From contig JAFSSS010000026.1 of the NCBI GenBank assembly GCA_017450925.1, positions 1-57,460 of the forward strand: 57,460 bases of DNA, given 5' to 3'. The notes below the pieces were generated by a model. It saw only the letters and a list, made by a program, of their open reading frames with translations, did no database searches and was not told where the DNA came from. Shown here piece after piece: positions 51,281-57,460 of this stretch (the stretch's first letter is position 1; each line of letters begins with the position of its first letter). The position numbers were made by a program, and so were the translations under genes. The stretch comes from Ruminococcus sp. (GTDB lineage Bacteria > Bacillota > Clostridia > Oscillospirales > Ruminococcaceae).

Positions 51281-52963
51281 ATGAAAGCAAGGACACATAT
51301 CCCAAAGAAAACCTATGTCATCAGCGTTTCTCTTATGAAAGGCTGCTACCGTCATATAAAGATCGCCTCGAACAAGACTCTTGACGACCTGTCACGGGCT
51401 ATACTCTCGGCTTTCGATTTTGACAATGACCACCTCCACGCATTCTTTATGGATAACAAAATGTGGAGTGACGAGGATTCATACTATGCTGAAGCCGAGT
51501 ACGGGCAGCGTGATAGCAGCAAATACAAGCTGGGTCAAATAGGGCTTGAATCAGACAAGAAATTCATATACCTTTTCGATTTCGGTGATGAATGGCGTTT
51601 TAGCTGCAAGGTGCTTAAAGTAATCGACGGTGTATGCGAGCCAACAGAAATAGTGCGCTCTGTCGGAGATGTGCCCGAACAGTATCCGGACTATGACGAT
51701 TCTGATGAAGAATATGACGAGGGCGAAGAAGATGAGGATTTTGCTCTTGAGCCGTACCCCGATAGTCTTTATGCTGCGGCTTTCAGGTTCAGAGATACCA
51801 AGCTATGGAAAAAGCTAAAAAAAGAGGATGTCTTTGCGATCAAGCTTTCTGACGATGAAAGCGACCTTATATACTGCTCAGTTACAGATAACAAGGACGG
51901 CTTCCCTGCCCTTATGGTTTTCCCGGAGGGCTTTGGACTGCACGAATATCTCAAACAGCATATCCTCGGGAAATGTACTCCAAAGGAATATATTGAATAT
52001 ATCTGCTTGCAAAGCTATTTAAGCTGTGAGCTGCAAAGCAAAGATGTTATTGACACGGCAAGCGAAATAATAATTCGTGACTATGCCGAAAGGAATGGAA
52101 TTTCACTTCGAGGTAAATACAGCTTTCCTATTATTGCTCATGCGATCCCCGGGTATTTTCCTTTTATAATCGAAAATGATGAAAACCGTGAATGCCTTGA
52201 AAGAGCATTAAATACAGCAGTTCTGCTTTCAGGCTTTATTGAGCGTCTGGGCAAAAAAGAGCTTGGTTTCGGACAAAAGGACGTAATGCCCCTGCTTGAA
52301 TACACATCAGAGGACGGTTACACATTTTCAGAGATCGGATACCCCGAAGCTAAAGAGCCTAACCATTCATATCCTTCCACAAGAAAGATAATAAAAAAGC
52401 TGCCTCATCATGGTGTGTACGAATGCGATATTGTCTATACCCCAACGCCTGTCCCCGACGATATGGAGGATATTTCATCTCCCGTTTCTTATGCTGTTAC
52501 ATTTATGGCTGCCGATATTGCTGATGATGGCGACTATTTCTACACCGACCTGTTCAGCGGTTATGAGCTAAACAGTGATGATATGCTTGAATGTGTGGTA
52601 AATGATTTCAAGGAAAACGGATTTTTGCCGGAAGAAATGCGGGTCATAGACAAGAGAACATACTATTTCCTGCTTGATTTCTGCGAGAAAAATGATATAA
52701 AGCTGACCGAGGTTACTGAATTTGAGGTATTTGAGGAGGTGCACAGCTTTTTTATAAATGAACTTATTGAGCAGACAGATGAAGAATTAGGCGATGAAAA
52801 GTCTGCCGAGGAAATGTATAATGAGATCTGCGACACCATTCGTGAGCTTTCCGAGGAACAGCTTGCTCTTATGCCCAAAGAGATGTTTGAGCAGTTTATG
52901 GAAGCAGATATTCTCCCCGATGACCTACAGGCAAAGCTGCGGAGGTCAAGGATAAAGTTTTAA
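51281..52963 (+). CDS. pRiA4b ORF-3-like protein with a long C-terminal extension
   Basis: A 560-residue protein. Residues 5-180 match the plasmid pRiA4b ORF-3 family (YVISVSLMKGCYRHIKIASN, DHLHAFFMD, FDFGDEWRFSCKVLKV), common on mobile elements but of unknown role. An acidic stretch (residues 130-155) and about 380 unrecognised residues follow; the end is rich in Glu/Asp helices. AAAGGAG precedes the ATG. Probably co-transcribed with its two small neighbours. Confidence 0.75.
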   Translation: MKARTHIPKKTYVISVSLMKGCYRHIKIASNKTLDDLSRAILSAFDFDNDHLHAFFMDNKMWSDEDSYYAEAEYGQRDSSKYKLGQIGLESDKKFIYLFDFGDEWRFSCKVLKVIDGVCEPTEIVRSVGDVPEQYPDYDDSDEEYDEGEEDEDFALEPYPDSLYAAAFRFRDTKLWKKLKKEDVFAIKLSDDESDLIYCSVTDNKDGFPALMVFPEGFGLHEYLKQHILGKCTPKEYIEYICLQSYLSCELQSKDVIDTASEIIIRDYAERNGISLRGKYSFPIIAHAIPGYFPFIIENDENRECLERALNTAVLLSGFIERLGKKELGFGQKDVMPLLEYTSEDGYTFSEIGYPEAKEPNHSYPSTRKIIKKLPHHGVYECDIVYTPTPVPDDMEDISSPVSYAVTFMAADIADDGDYFYTDLFSGYELNSDDMLECVVNDFKENGFLPEEMRVIDKRTYYFLLDFCEKNDIKLTEVTEFEVFEEVHSFFINELIEQTDEELGDEKSAEEMYNEICDTIRELSEEQLALMPKEMFEQFMEADILPDDLQAKLRRSRIKF

Positions 52964-52982
52964 ATAAGCAAGGAGCACAGCA

Positions 52983-53252
52983 ATGTCAGAAGAAAAAGGA
53001 TTTGAATTACCAAGAAGCCTATATAAAGAGTTTAAGAAAATGAGCCGAGAACAAATGCAGGCAGTCCTCACCGATATCTACAAGCAAGTCGCTGCAAGCA
53101 TCGAAACAGCAAGCGTTTACCTTGATGAGCTGCGTAAGGCGATAGGCAGCATCAGCGGTATTGGAGAGAAGCGGCTTGATGAGATAATGAACGTTATAGA
53201 GCGTTTTGTATCCAGAGATGATACCAGCTCGTTGCAGAATACAACGGAATAA
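52983..53252 (+). CDS. Hypothetical small helical protein
   Basis: An 89-residue protein (MSEEKGFELPRSLYKEFKKM) predicted to be all helical, with no known motif. Starts 19 bases after the pRiA4b-like gene, with AAGGAGCA in front, so it is the third gene of that operon. Confidence 0.6.
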   Translation: MSEEKGFELPRSLYKEFKKMSREQMQAVLTDIYKQVAASIETASVYLDELRKAIGSISGIGEKRLDEIMNVIERFVSRDDTSSLQNTTE

Positions 53253-53368
53253 GTGAATACCTGATCTATAATTTGTCGGATTTGAAACGATAATAAGATT
53301 ATGGCCCATCTAAAACCACGCAAACACGCATTGTTACGGAGAATAACACCGATGTTCCGCCCCGTCCC

Positions 53369-53397
53369 TTGTCAAGAACCCCACCCCATGTTATACT
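53369..53397 (+). promoter_or_regulatory. Sigma-A promoter of the XRE gene
   Basis: TTGTCA (53369-53374), 17-base spacer ending CCCCATGT, TATACT (53392-53397). Closely resembles the small-RNA promoter at 54049-54077. Confidence 0.72.
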
Positions 53398-53450
53398 AAA
53401 ATCACAGCAAAGGGGACGACCCGCTGAATACTTTTCGGAGGTACATTATT

Positions 53451-54032
53451 ATGACATTTGGTGAGAAATTAAGAGATGCAAGACAGAAGGCAGGACTTTC
53501 ACAGGAACAGCTTTCGGAGAAGCTGCACGTTTCTCGCAGCGCTGTAGCAAAATGGGAGACAAATAAGGGTATGCCAGATATTGAGAATCTGAAAGCCGCC
53601 TCGCAGCTGCTGGGTGTTTCTATTGACTATCTCCTTGATGACGGCGAAACGTTCTCCTTCAATTCCTTTAAGGAAGCCATTAACCTTGACGATTATGAAA
53701 AGTCGGGCAGCTGCCGTTCAAAGCAGGACGCTGTGGCAAAGGCGAAATTCCCGCAGGCGGTTCAGATCTATCCCCTGATAAAGAATAAAAAGCTGTCAAA
53801 GGTCGAGAAGGTACTTGAGTGGACAGTAATGCCGACCTTTGGCATTTTTGAAGCTGTAGACCAACTTAATGACGGCAGCTCCTATTATCTTGCCGAGACC
53901 GACAGCAAGCAGTTCTTTGTTATCGTTTCTAAGGATTTTATCGAATACAGCGAGCTTTCAAAGAAGGTCGATGGTAAGAAATTCGAGGTGGGTAACAACG
54001 TCTTTTCAAAAGCAGGATATACTTTAATATAA
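53451..54032 (+). CDS. XRE-family transcriptional regulator
   Basis: A 193-residue protein: Cro/CI-type helix-turn-helix in residues 1-60 (LSQEQLSEKLHVSRSAVAKW) and a C-terminal domain of about 120 residues (AVQIYPLIKNKKLSKVEKVL) with a beta-rich end. CGGAGG lies 10 bases before the ATG. The candidate small-RNA gene follows within 17 bases and has a similar promoter, so the regulator may control both. Confidence 0.88.
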   Translation: MTFGEKLRDARQKAGLSQEQLSEKLHVSRSAVAKWETNKGMPDIENLKAASQLLGVSIDYLLDDGETFSFNSFKEAINLDDYEKSGSCRSKQDAVAKAKFPQAVQIYPLIKNKKLSKVEKVLEWTVMPTFGIFEAVDQLNDGSSYYLAETDSKQFFVIVSKDFIEYSELSKKVDGKKFEVGNNVFSKAGYTLI

Positions 54033-54048
54033 AATCGGGTAAAACCTC

Positions 54049-54077
54049 TTGACAACCTCTGCCCCAAATGTTATACT
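54049..54077 (+). promoter_or_regulatory. Sigma-A promoter of a candidate small RNA
   Basis: Consensus TTGACA (54049-54054), 17-base spacer, TATACT (54072-54077). No gene follows in the sense direction before a strong terminator about 100 bases later. Confidence 0.75.
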
Positions 54078-54082
54078 ATTCT

Positions 54083-54188
54083 ATGGGCAATGCCGTAAGG
54101 CGAAACGGCATTTGACGAGGACAAGGACAGAATCGAGCTTAGGCTCGGAGAAATGCGGGGCTGCTGCGTGGCAGCCCCCTTTCTTTTT
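54083..54188 (+). ncRNA. Candidate small non-coding RNA, about 105 nt
   Basis: Runs from the expected start near 54083 to the T-run 54179-54188. It folds as hairpin AATGCCG/CGGCATT (54089-54095, 54106-54112), a purine-rich single strand with two AGGACA copies, hairpin CGAGC-TTAG-GCTCG (54134-54147), and the terminator GGGGCTGC/GCAGCCCC (54157-54178). Coding potential is negligible. It does not match any RNA family I can name. Confidence 0.6.
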
Positions 54189-54276
54189 GCCTTGAAGCAC
54201 CTATATAATAGTATGACAGTATCGACAATAGCACGCTCCCCCGCCGACCTTATCCGAGGTCGGCTTTATATTTGGC

Positions 54277-55256
54277 TCACCACCAATGGTACTTTGGAAT
54301 AAACTTCTCCTTCAAATAGTCAGACTCTCCGAAAATGATCTTATGATCCTGCTTATCACGTTCAAAGCAGACATAGCGCCTGTTAAGCTTTACTGCCGCA
54401 TACATAGTTCTGCCGATGCCCACAAACGGGTCAAGAATAATATCGTCAACGCCGCTGAAATACCTTATAGCCATTTCTATGATCTCCATAGGTATTATCC
54501 GCTGGCGATAATATTTCTTGGAGTAGTGCTCAACAACGGGCTCGATCTTAACTATGTTCCTATGCCATTTATCCACTATCTCATCGGGGATGATATTTTC
54601 CTCTGTCTTATGAGAATTGACCATTATGCTGTACTCGGAGAAGCAGCTTCCGCCCTTATGACCGATCCTGCTGGGGCAAGCCGGATTATCACAGCGCCAT
54701 TTCTTTGCGTTTTCTATTGTCAGTCCAGCCCTTCCGGATATTTTCTCTCCGCAGTACGGGCAGGGTATCCTTTTATAGTTTGTCTTTCTCTTGGCAAAAA
54801 TAAGTATATGCTCGCAGCATTTTTTTGGCATAGTCTTAAAAGGATAGCAGGGTGCAGTACGCTCGTAAAGAGTTTCATAGCCTCCCTTGTCCCATATCAC
54901 CTCATTCAAATAGCTGAAGCCTATCTTCGTGAGCATCGTGATAAAATATGCTGCAAGCGGTATCTTATCCACATTAGAGTTGACAGTCCAGCTATGGTCG
55001 GTTTGATCTCCTGCGATGATAACGCAGTAGTGCTGGTTTTTGAGCACTCGGAAAACCTCGGTAAACACCTTCTCCATATATGAAAGGTACTCATCGAAGC
55101 TATTCCATACATATCCCATATCGAAATTACAGCCATTGTATTTTCTGTATCATAACTCGGAGGGGCTGTCACCACCATATCGACACAGCAGTCATCAATT
55201 TCTGACAGCTTATCGGCAGGGTCCTCCGAGAATAATCTGTTATTCTCTATGATCAT
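54277..55256 (-). pseudogene. DNA methyltransferase with a frameshift and an inserted zinc ribbon
   Basis: Site-specific DNA N4-cytosine/N6-adenine methyltransferase. The N-terminal part (from ATG 55256, after GGAGATAAGG) reaches motif IV as VVTAPPSYD; a one-base shift near 55150 is needed to continue as RKYNGCNFDMGYVWNSF in the frame that runs to 54277. The C-terminal motif I (DDIILDPFVGIGRTMYAAV) is intact. A CPYCGEK...CDNPACPSR zinc ribbon is inserted mid-protein. A separate ATG-started frame (55119-54277, 280 residues) lacks motif IV, so the enzyme is probably inactive. No restriction partner is visible. Confidence 0.72.
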
Positions 55257-55407
55257 TATATTCCCTTATCTCCTGTTGATATATTATTACCGATACCTTT
55301 AGATTTCTAAAACAATTTCATATTACTCTGTTCTCCGCCCATTTAGGCAGACCGATATATGCAGCGAAACATATAATCGGCAAGGGCAAAAGGCCAGTCA
55401 ATAAGAA

Positions 55408-55581
55408 TCATTCACTTTCTTTGGTATCCTCTGACGGCTTATTACTATTCATTACCCTCTCCTCAAAGCTGTCACAAAGCAAGGAAAGAAGTTTTTCTTT
55501 CAGCATGGGATTGCTGCCCTTGAAGGTAATGGTGACATCACATTCACCATACCTGCGCTCTATCTTCGGTTCTTCGTTCAG
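55408..55581 (-). CDS. Small protein, paralogue of 50421-50708, apparent CTG start
   Basis: A 57-residue protein with NEEPKIERRYG, VTITFKGSNPMLKEKLL and LCDSFEERV, closely matching the first half of the protein at 50421-50708. The only start that fits the homologous N-terminus is CTG at 55581, 7 bases after a GGGAGGGG ribosome site; it overlaps the HU gene stop by 4 bases. Function unknown. Confidence 0.6.
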   Translation of the reverse strand: MNEEPKIERRYGECDVTITFKGSNPMLKEKLLSLLCDSFEERVMNSNKPSEDTKESE

Positions 55582-55823
55582 ACTATCCCCTCCCCTGCCG
55601 TCAAAGCCTGCCGCAGCGACTTACCCGAACAGAGCATAGCAGTCTTGTTGCCCTCCAGATCGGTGACAACAGTAAACTTGCCAAAGCTGCCGATCTTTAT
55701 CTCCTCGCCCTCGGCAAGCACCTGCCTAATGGTGTCCATTACTGAATTGATATATCTGTAAGCAGTTTCCTGGGATATGCACTTGCGTCTTGCAAGCTCT
55801 CTTGTAAACTCCTTTGTATTCAT
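55578..55823 (-). CDS. HU-family DNA-binding protein
   Basis: An 81-residue nucleoid-type protein (MNTKEFTRELARRKCISQET; EIKIGSFGKFTVV) with the usual helical base and beta arm, slightly shortened at the arm. On an element it may assist recombination or replication. Its start overlaps the preceding HTH gene stop by one base, and the small CTG-start gene overlaps its stop. Confidence 0.85.
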   Translation of the reverse strand: MNTKEFTRELARRKCISQETAYRYINSVMDTIRQVLAEGEEIKIGSFGKFTVVTDLEGNKTAMLCSGKSLRQALTAGEGIV

Positions 55824-56002
55824 TATTTTCTCTCCTTCACTATCTCGGCAACAGCATAGCTTACCTTGTATGTCTGCATCGTACCCATATTGGTATTGAG
55901 CAGGTCACAGGTCTCTACATCCGTTAAACCAAGCTTATCGGCCAACTCGCTTATGGACACTCCTGCGAGCAGCATATTCTTCCTTATAACATCGTTAGGC
56001 AT
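55823..56002 (-). CDS. Small helix-turn-helix protein
   Basis: A 59-residue protein (MPNDVIRKNMLLAGVSISEL, ADKLGLTDVETCDLL) that reads as a compact helix-turn-helix. The ATG at 56002 follows AAAGGGGAC. The gene overlaps both neighbours by a few bases, so it is part of the primase-to-HU operon. Could be a regulator of the element. Confidence 0.68.
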   Translation of the reverse strand: MPNDVIRKNMLLAGVSISELADKLGLTDVETCDLLNTNMGTMQTYKVSYAVAEIVKERK

Positions 56003-56387
56003 CAAGAGTCCCCTTTCTGCCCTTCAGTTCACTTCTGATGAAGGTGACGTATCTCCTGCGCTTGCCGCCGATACGCTTTTCCGGGCGGTATCTCATATCC
56101 TTACGCATCACCCAGCCGACTTTGATGAGGTTTGCCCTGAACAGCGTATTCAGAACATTTTGGATATTGACGTGGGGCTTGCCGAGCTTAGTCAGGTAAT
56201 CCTCACACATACCAATTATGACCGAGGGTATCAGATACACATATTCCTCATCATAATAGCCGAGCAGAGTTTTAGTCGGATTGGTCATGTAAAACTCTTT
56301 TGTCGGCCGCAGGTATGTGCTCTTGTCCGCAACAAAGGTTTTTACAAGGTACATGAAAACCTCGGTATCTCTGTTATCAAACCTCAT
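55995..56387 (-). CDS. Hypothetical protein of the element's replication operon
   Basis: A 130-residue basic protein (MRFDNRDTEVFMYLVKTFVA) without recognised motifs; the middle (VNIQNVLNTLFRANLIKVGWV) looks like a winged-helix segment. The ATG at 56387 follows AGAGGGGTG. Its 5' end lies inside the frame of the small membrane peptide, and its 3' end overlaps the next gene, so translation is coupled. Confidence 0.65.
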   Translation of the reverse strand: MRFDNRDTEVFMYLVKTFVADKSTYLRPTKEFYMTNPTKTLLGYYDEEYVYLIPSVIIGMCEDYLTKLGKPHVNIQNVLNTLFRANLIKVGWVMRKDMRYRPEKRIGGKRRRYVTFIRSELKGRKGTLDA

Positions 56388-56478
56388 AGTCGTCACCCCT
56401 CTTGGCGGCAACCAGCAGCGCTGCGGTGAAAAAGCCGACAGTTCCGCCGACCATTGTACCTATAATAAACTTTATCAT
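56377..56478 (-). CDS. DUF3789-like membrane peptide (33 residues)
   Basis: A 33-residue peptide, MIKFIIGTMVGGTVGFFTAA then a charged end KRGDDYEV, with one membrane segment. It has TGGAGG 6 bases before its ATG. Peptides of this form (DUF3789-like) are frequent beside primase genes in Clostridia elements. It overlaps the next gene by 11 bases. Too short for usual gene calls. Confidence 0.7.
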   Translation of the reverse strand: MIKFIIGTMVGGTVGFFTAALLVAAKRGDDYEV

Positions 56479-56496
56479 TACTTTTTCCTCCATATT

Positions 56497-57117
56497 TTAC
56501 ATAGCGTGTTTTGGCGCAGTCCGGCTGACAGCATCAAGCTGTTCCAGCCGCTTTTTTATGGTCAGAGGATAGTCTCTGTCCATTTCATAAAACCTACGCT
56601 GTTCACTCTCATTTCCATAGAGAAGCTTATCGAGATAGTATTCCGTGTAGCCCCGTTTGTTGATACTTTCAAGATAACGCTCATTGACCTTATCTATCGG
56701 GCTCCGGGGGTCATAGATCTTCTCCCAATAATTCAGCAGCTTTTTGTATTCCAGAAGCGTATGCACCGATTCATCGAGCCACAAGAGAAATGCCTCGTCT
56801 TTTTTGGGCTTTAGCAATCTTGGTTTTACGGGAATGGCGAGTTCACCGTCATCAAGTCCCAGCCCCAGGTCGTGACTGATCTTCTTTGCAGCTTCAATAT
56901 TAGTTAGTCCATATATCTTCTGAACGAAATCAACGTGGTCTCCGTGTTCACCACAGCCGAAGCAATGGTAATGATCTTCATAGACTTTGAAAGAGGGGTT
57001 CCTCTCGTTGTGGAACGGGCAGCAAGCGAATCCGCCTCGGTCCACTTCCAGTCCGTAGTAACGAACAAGGTCTTTTAGGTCCACCCTATCTTTTATGTCC
57101 TGAAAGATATTTGACAT
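56497..57117 (-). CDS. CHC2 zinc-finger primase-type protein
   Basis: A 206-residue protein with a DnaG-like CHC2 zinc domain: Cys33-X2-His36 and Cys52-X2-Cys55 in CCPFHNERNPSF and YHCFGCGEHGD, followed by FVQKIYGLTNIEAAKKI. The TOPRIM catalytic domain is absent, so this is the DNA-binding part only, a form common on conjugative elements. The ATG at 57117 follows AAGGAGGCTG; the track to 57174 has no ribosome site. First gene of the leftward operon to the HU gene and beyond. Confidence 0.88.
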   Translation of the reverse strand: MSNIFQDIKDRVDLKDLVRYYGLEVDRGGFACCPFHNERNPSFKVYEDHYHCFGCGEHGDHVDFVQKIYGLTNIEAAKKISHDLGLGLDDGELAIPVKPRLLKPKKDEAFLLWLDESVHTLLEYKKLLNYWEKIYDPRSPIDKVNERYLESINKRGYTEYYLDKLLYGNESEQRRFYEMDRDYPLTIKKRLEQLDAVSRTAPKHAM

Positions 57118-57215
57118 ATCAGCCTCCTTTTTCTTCGGATGATATGAAAGGAAAGATTCAAGTTGGCATACCAAGCAAATTCTTTGGCGGAGAATATGCT
57201 TAGGAAATCATGTCC

Positions 57216-57391
57216 CTTTCATAAGTAAGCACAGTTAGAGGCCGATTTGGAAAAAGTGAATTTTCATTTTTCAAAAAGTTTGTGATTAATCACAAAATCA
57301 GGCTTGTAACAAAATACGATTTTGTGCTTTGCTACGAAATTCAATTTACCCCTTTTCTAAAACACCGTTCAAGTGTGCTTACTTATGAAAG
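57216..57391. repeat. 176-bp segment bounded by a perfect 18-bp inverted repeat
   Basis: CTTTCATAAGTAAGCACA (57216-57233) and its exact inverse complement (57374-57391) enclose 140 AT-rich bases that hold the 18-bp palindrome TTTGTGATTAATCACAAA and the dyad ACAAAAT-ACG-ATTTTGT. It lies upstream of the leftward primase operon. It could be a MITE, an invertible segment, or an origin-type region. Confidence 0.75.
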
Positions 57392-57397
57392 GAGGTA

Positions 57398-57460
57398 TTG
57401 TATTTAGCTGTATTTGCAGCTCACTATGAAAAATTTTGGGGCAGCCCATACGGGCTGAAA
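57398..57460 (+). CDS. Possible truncated gene at the right edge
   Basis: An open frame of 21 codons from TTG at 57398 runs off the window (starts LYLAVFAAHYEKFWGSPYG). AAAGGAGG lies immediately before it with a short gap. Too short to identify; it could also be chance. Confidence 0.25.
   Translation, partial: MYLAVFAAHYEKFWGSPYGLK

Noticed and set aside
54083..54188. 6S RNA, tmRNA or known riboswitch
   Set aside because: Length, hairpin order and motifs do not match those families.
55119..55160. Programmed frameshift in the methyltransferase
   Set aside because: No slippery heptamer or downstream structure is evident at the junction, so a disabling mutation is simpler.
30254..57460. Prophage
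   Set aside because: No capsid, terminase, portal, tail or lysis genes; content is integrase, relaxase, recombinase, primase-type and cargo genes.

Overview
The window looks like a chromosome segment from a fibre-degrading, low-G+C-lineage gut or rumen Clostridia, most likely Ruminococcus or a close relative. The signs are a secreted GH5 cellulase-type lipoprotein with a Ser/Ala/Glu linker, a Clostridia-style FabK type II fatty acid operon, abundant lipoproteins, and modular palindromic intergenic repeats. This assignment is inference from gene content; no rRNA or species marker is present.

Region 1 (1-12.5 kb) is ordinary chromosome. It holds a GH5 glycoside hydrolase, serine O-acetyltransferase and cysteine synthase (cysteine synthesis), a STAS-kinase fusion, a GNAT acetyltransferase, an aldo/keto reductase, an OmpR-type response regulator, an alpha/beta hydrolase, an AraC regulator, endonuclease III and a histidine kinase. 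The kinase and response regulator look like partners separated by three unrelated genes. Region 2 (12.8-23.2 kb) is one long co-directional operon: acpP-fabK-fabD-fabG-fabF-accB-fabZ-accC-accD-accA, an AMP-forming acyl-CoA synthetase and a TetR regulator. It has one clear promoter, a near-perfect inverted repeat just after the expected transcription start, and a terminator. fabH is absent. Region 3 (23.2-30.2 kb) carries a secreted NlpC/P60 hydrolase, a 38-residue lipoprotein with a TTG start, a DUF4317 protein, a YbaK-type deacylase, a large lipoprotein with a HELWH zinc site, 8-oxoguanine glycosylase and a flavodoxin.

Region 4 (30,254-46,264) is an integrated mobilizable element of about 16.0 kb bounded by a 23-bp direct repeat of the 3' end of tRNA-Asn, with a Tn916-type tyrosine integrase next to the right end and paired arm-type repeats near both ends. 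Its cargo is a tightly overlapping signalling/export operon: ECF sigma factor, membrane anti-sigma-like protein, solute-binding-like lipoprotein, second lipoprotein, ABC ATPase and ABC permease. Directly upstream sits a single 687-residue protein that joins an ECF sigma factor, one membrane segment and a solute-binding-like domain, repeating the order of the separate genes; it is preceded by a coupled 39-residue ORF and followed by a broken lipoprotein. The mobilization module (HTH, excisionase-like, MobC, relaxase) shows two apparent AUA starts and two in-frame stops, so it may be decaying.

Region 5 (about 46.3 kb to the right edge) appears to be a second element, more A+T-rich in places. 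It has a large serine recombinase lying beside a tRNA-Asn gene cut after its 3' part, a two-gene AAA ATPase/RloB cassette resembling the AbiL phage-defence system, a pRiA4b ORF-3-like protein with unknown neighbours, an XRE regulator followed by a candidate small RNA, a frameshifted DNA methyltransferase with an inserted zinc ribbon, two paralogous small proteins with TTG/CTG starts, HU, a DUF3789-like peptide, a CHC2 primase fragment protein, and a 176-bp segment bounded by a perfect 18-bp inverted repeat. It continues past the window.
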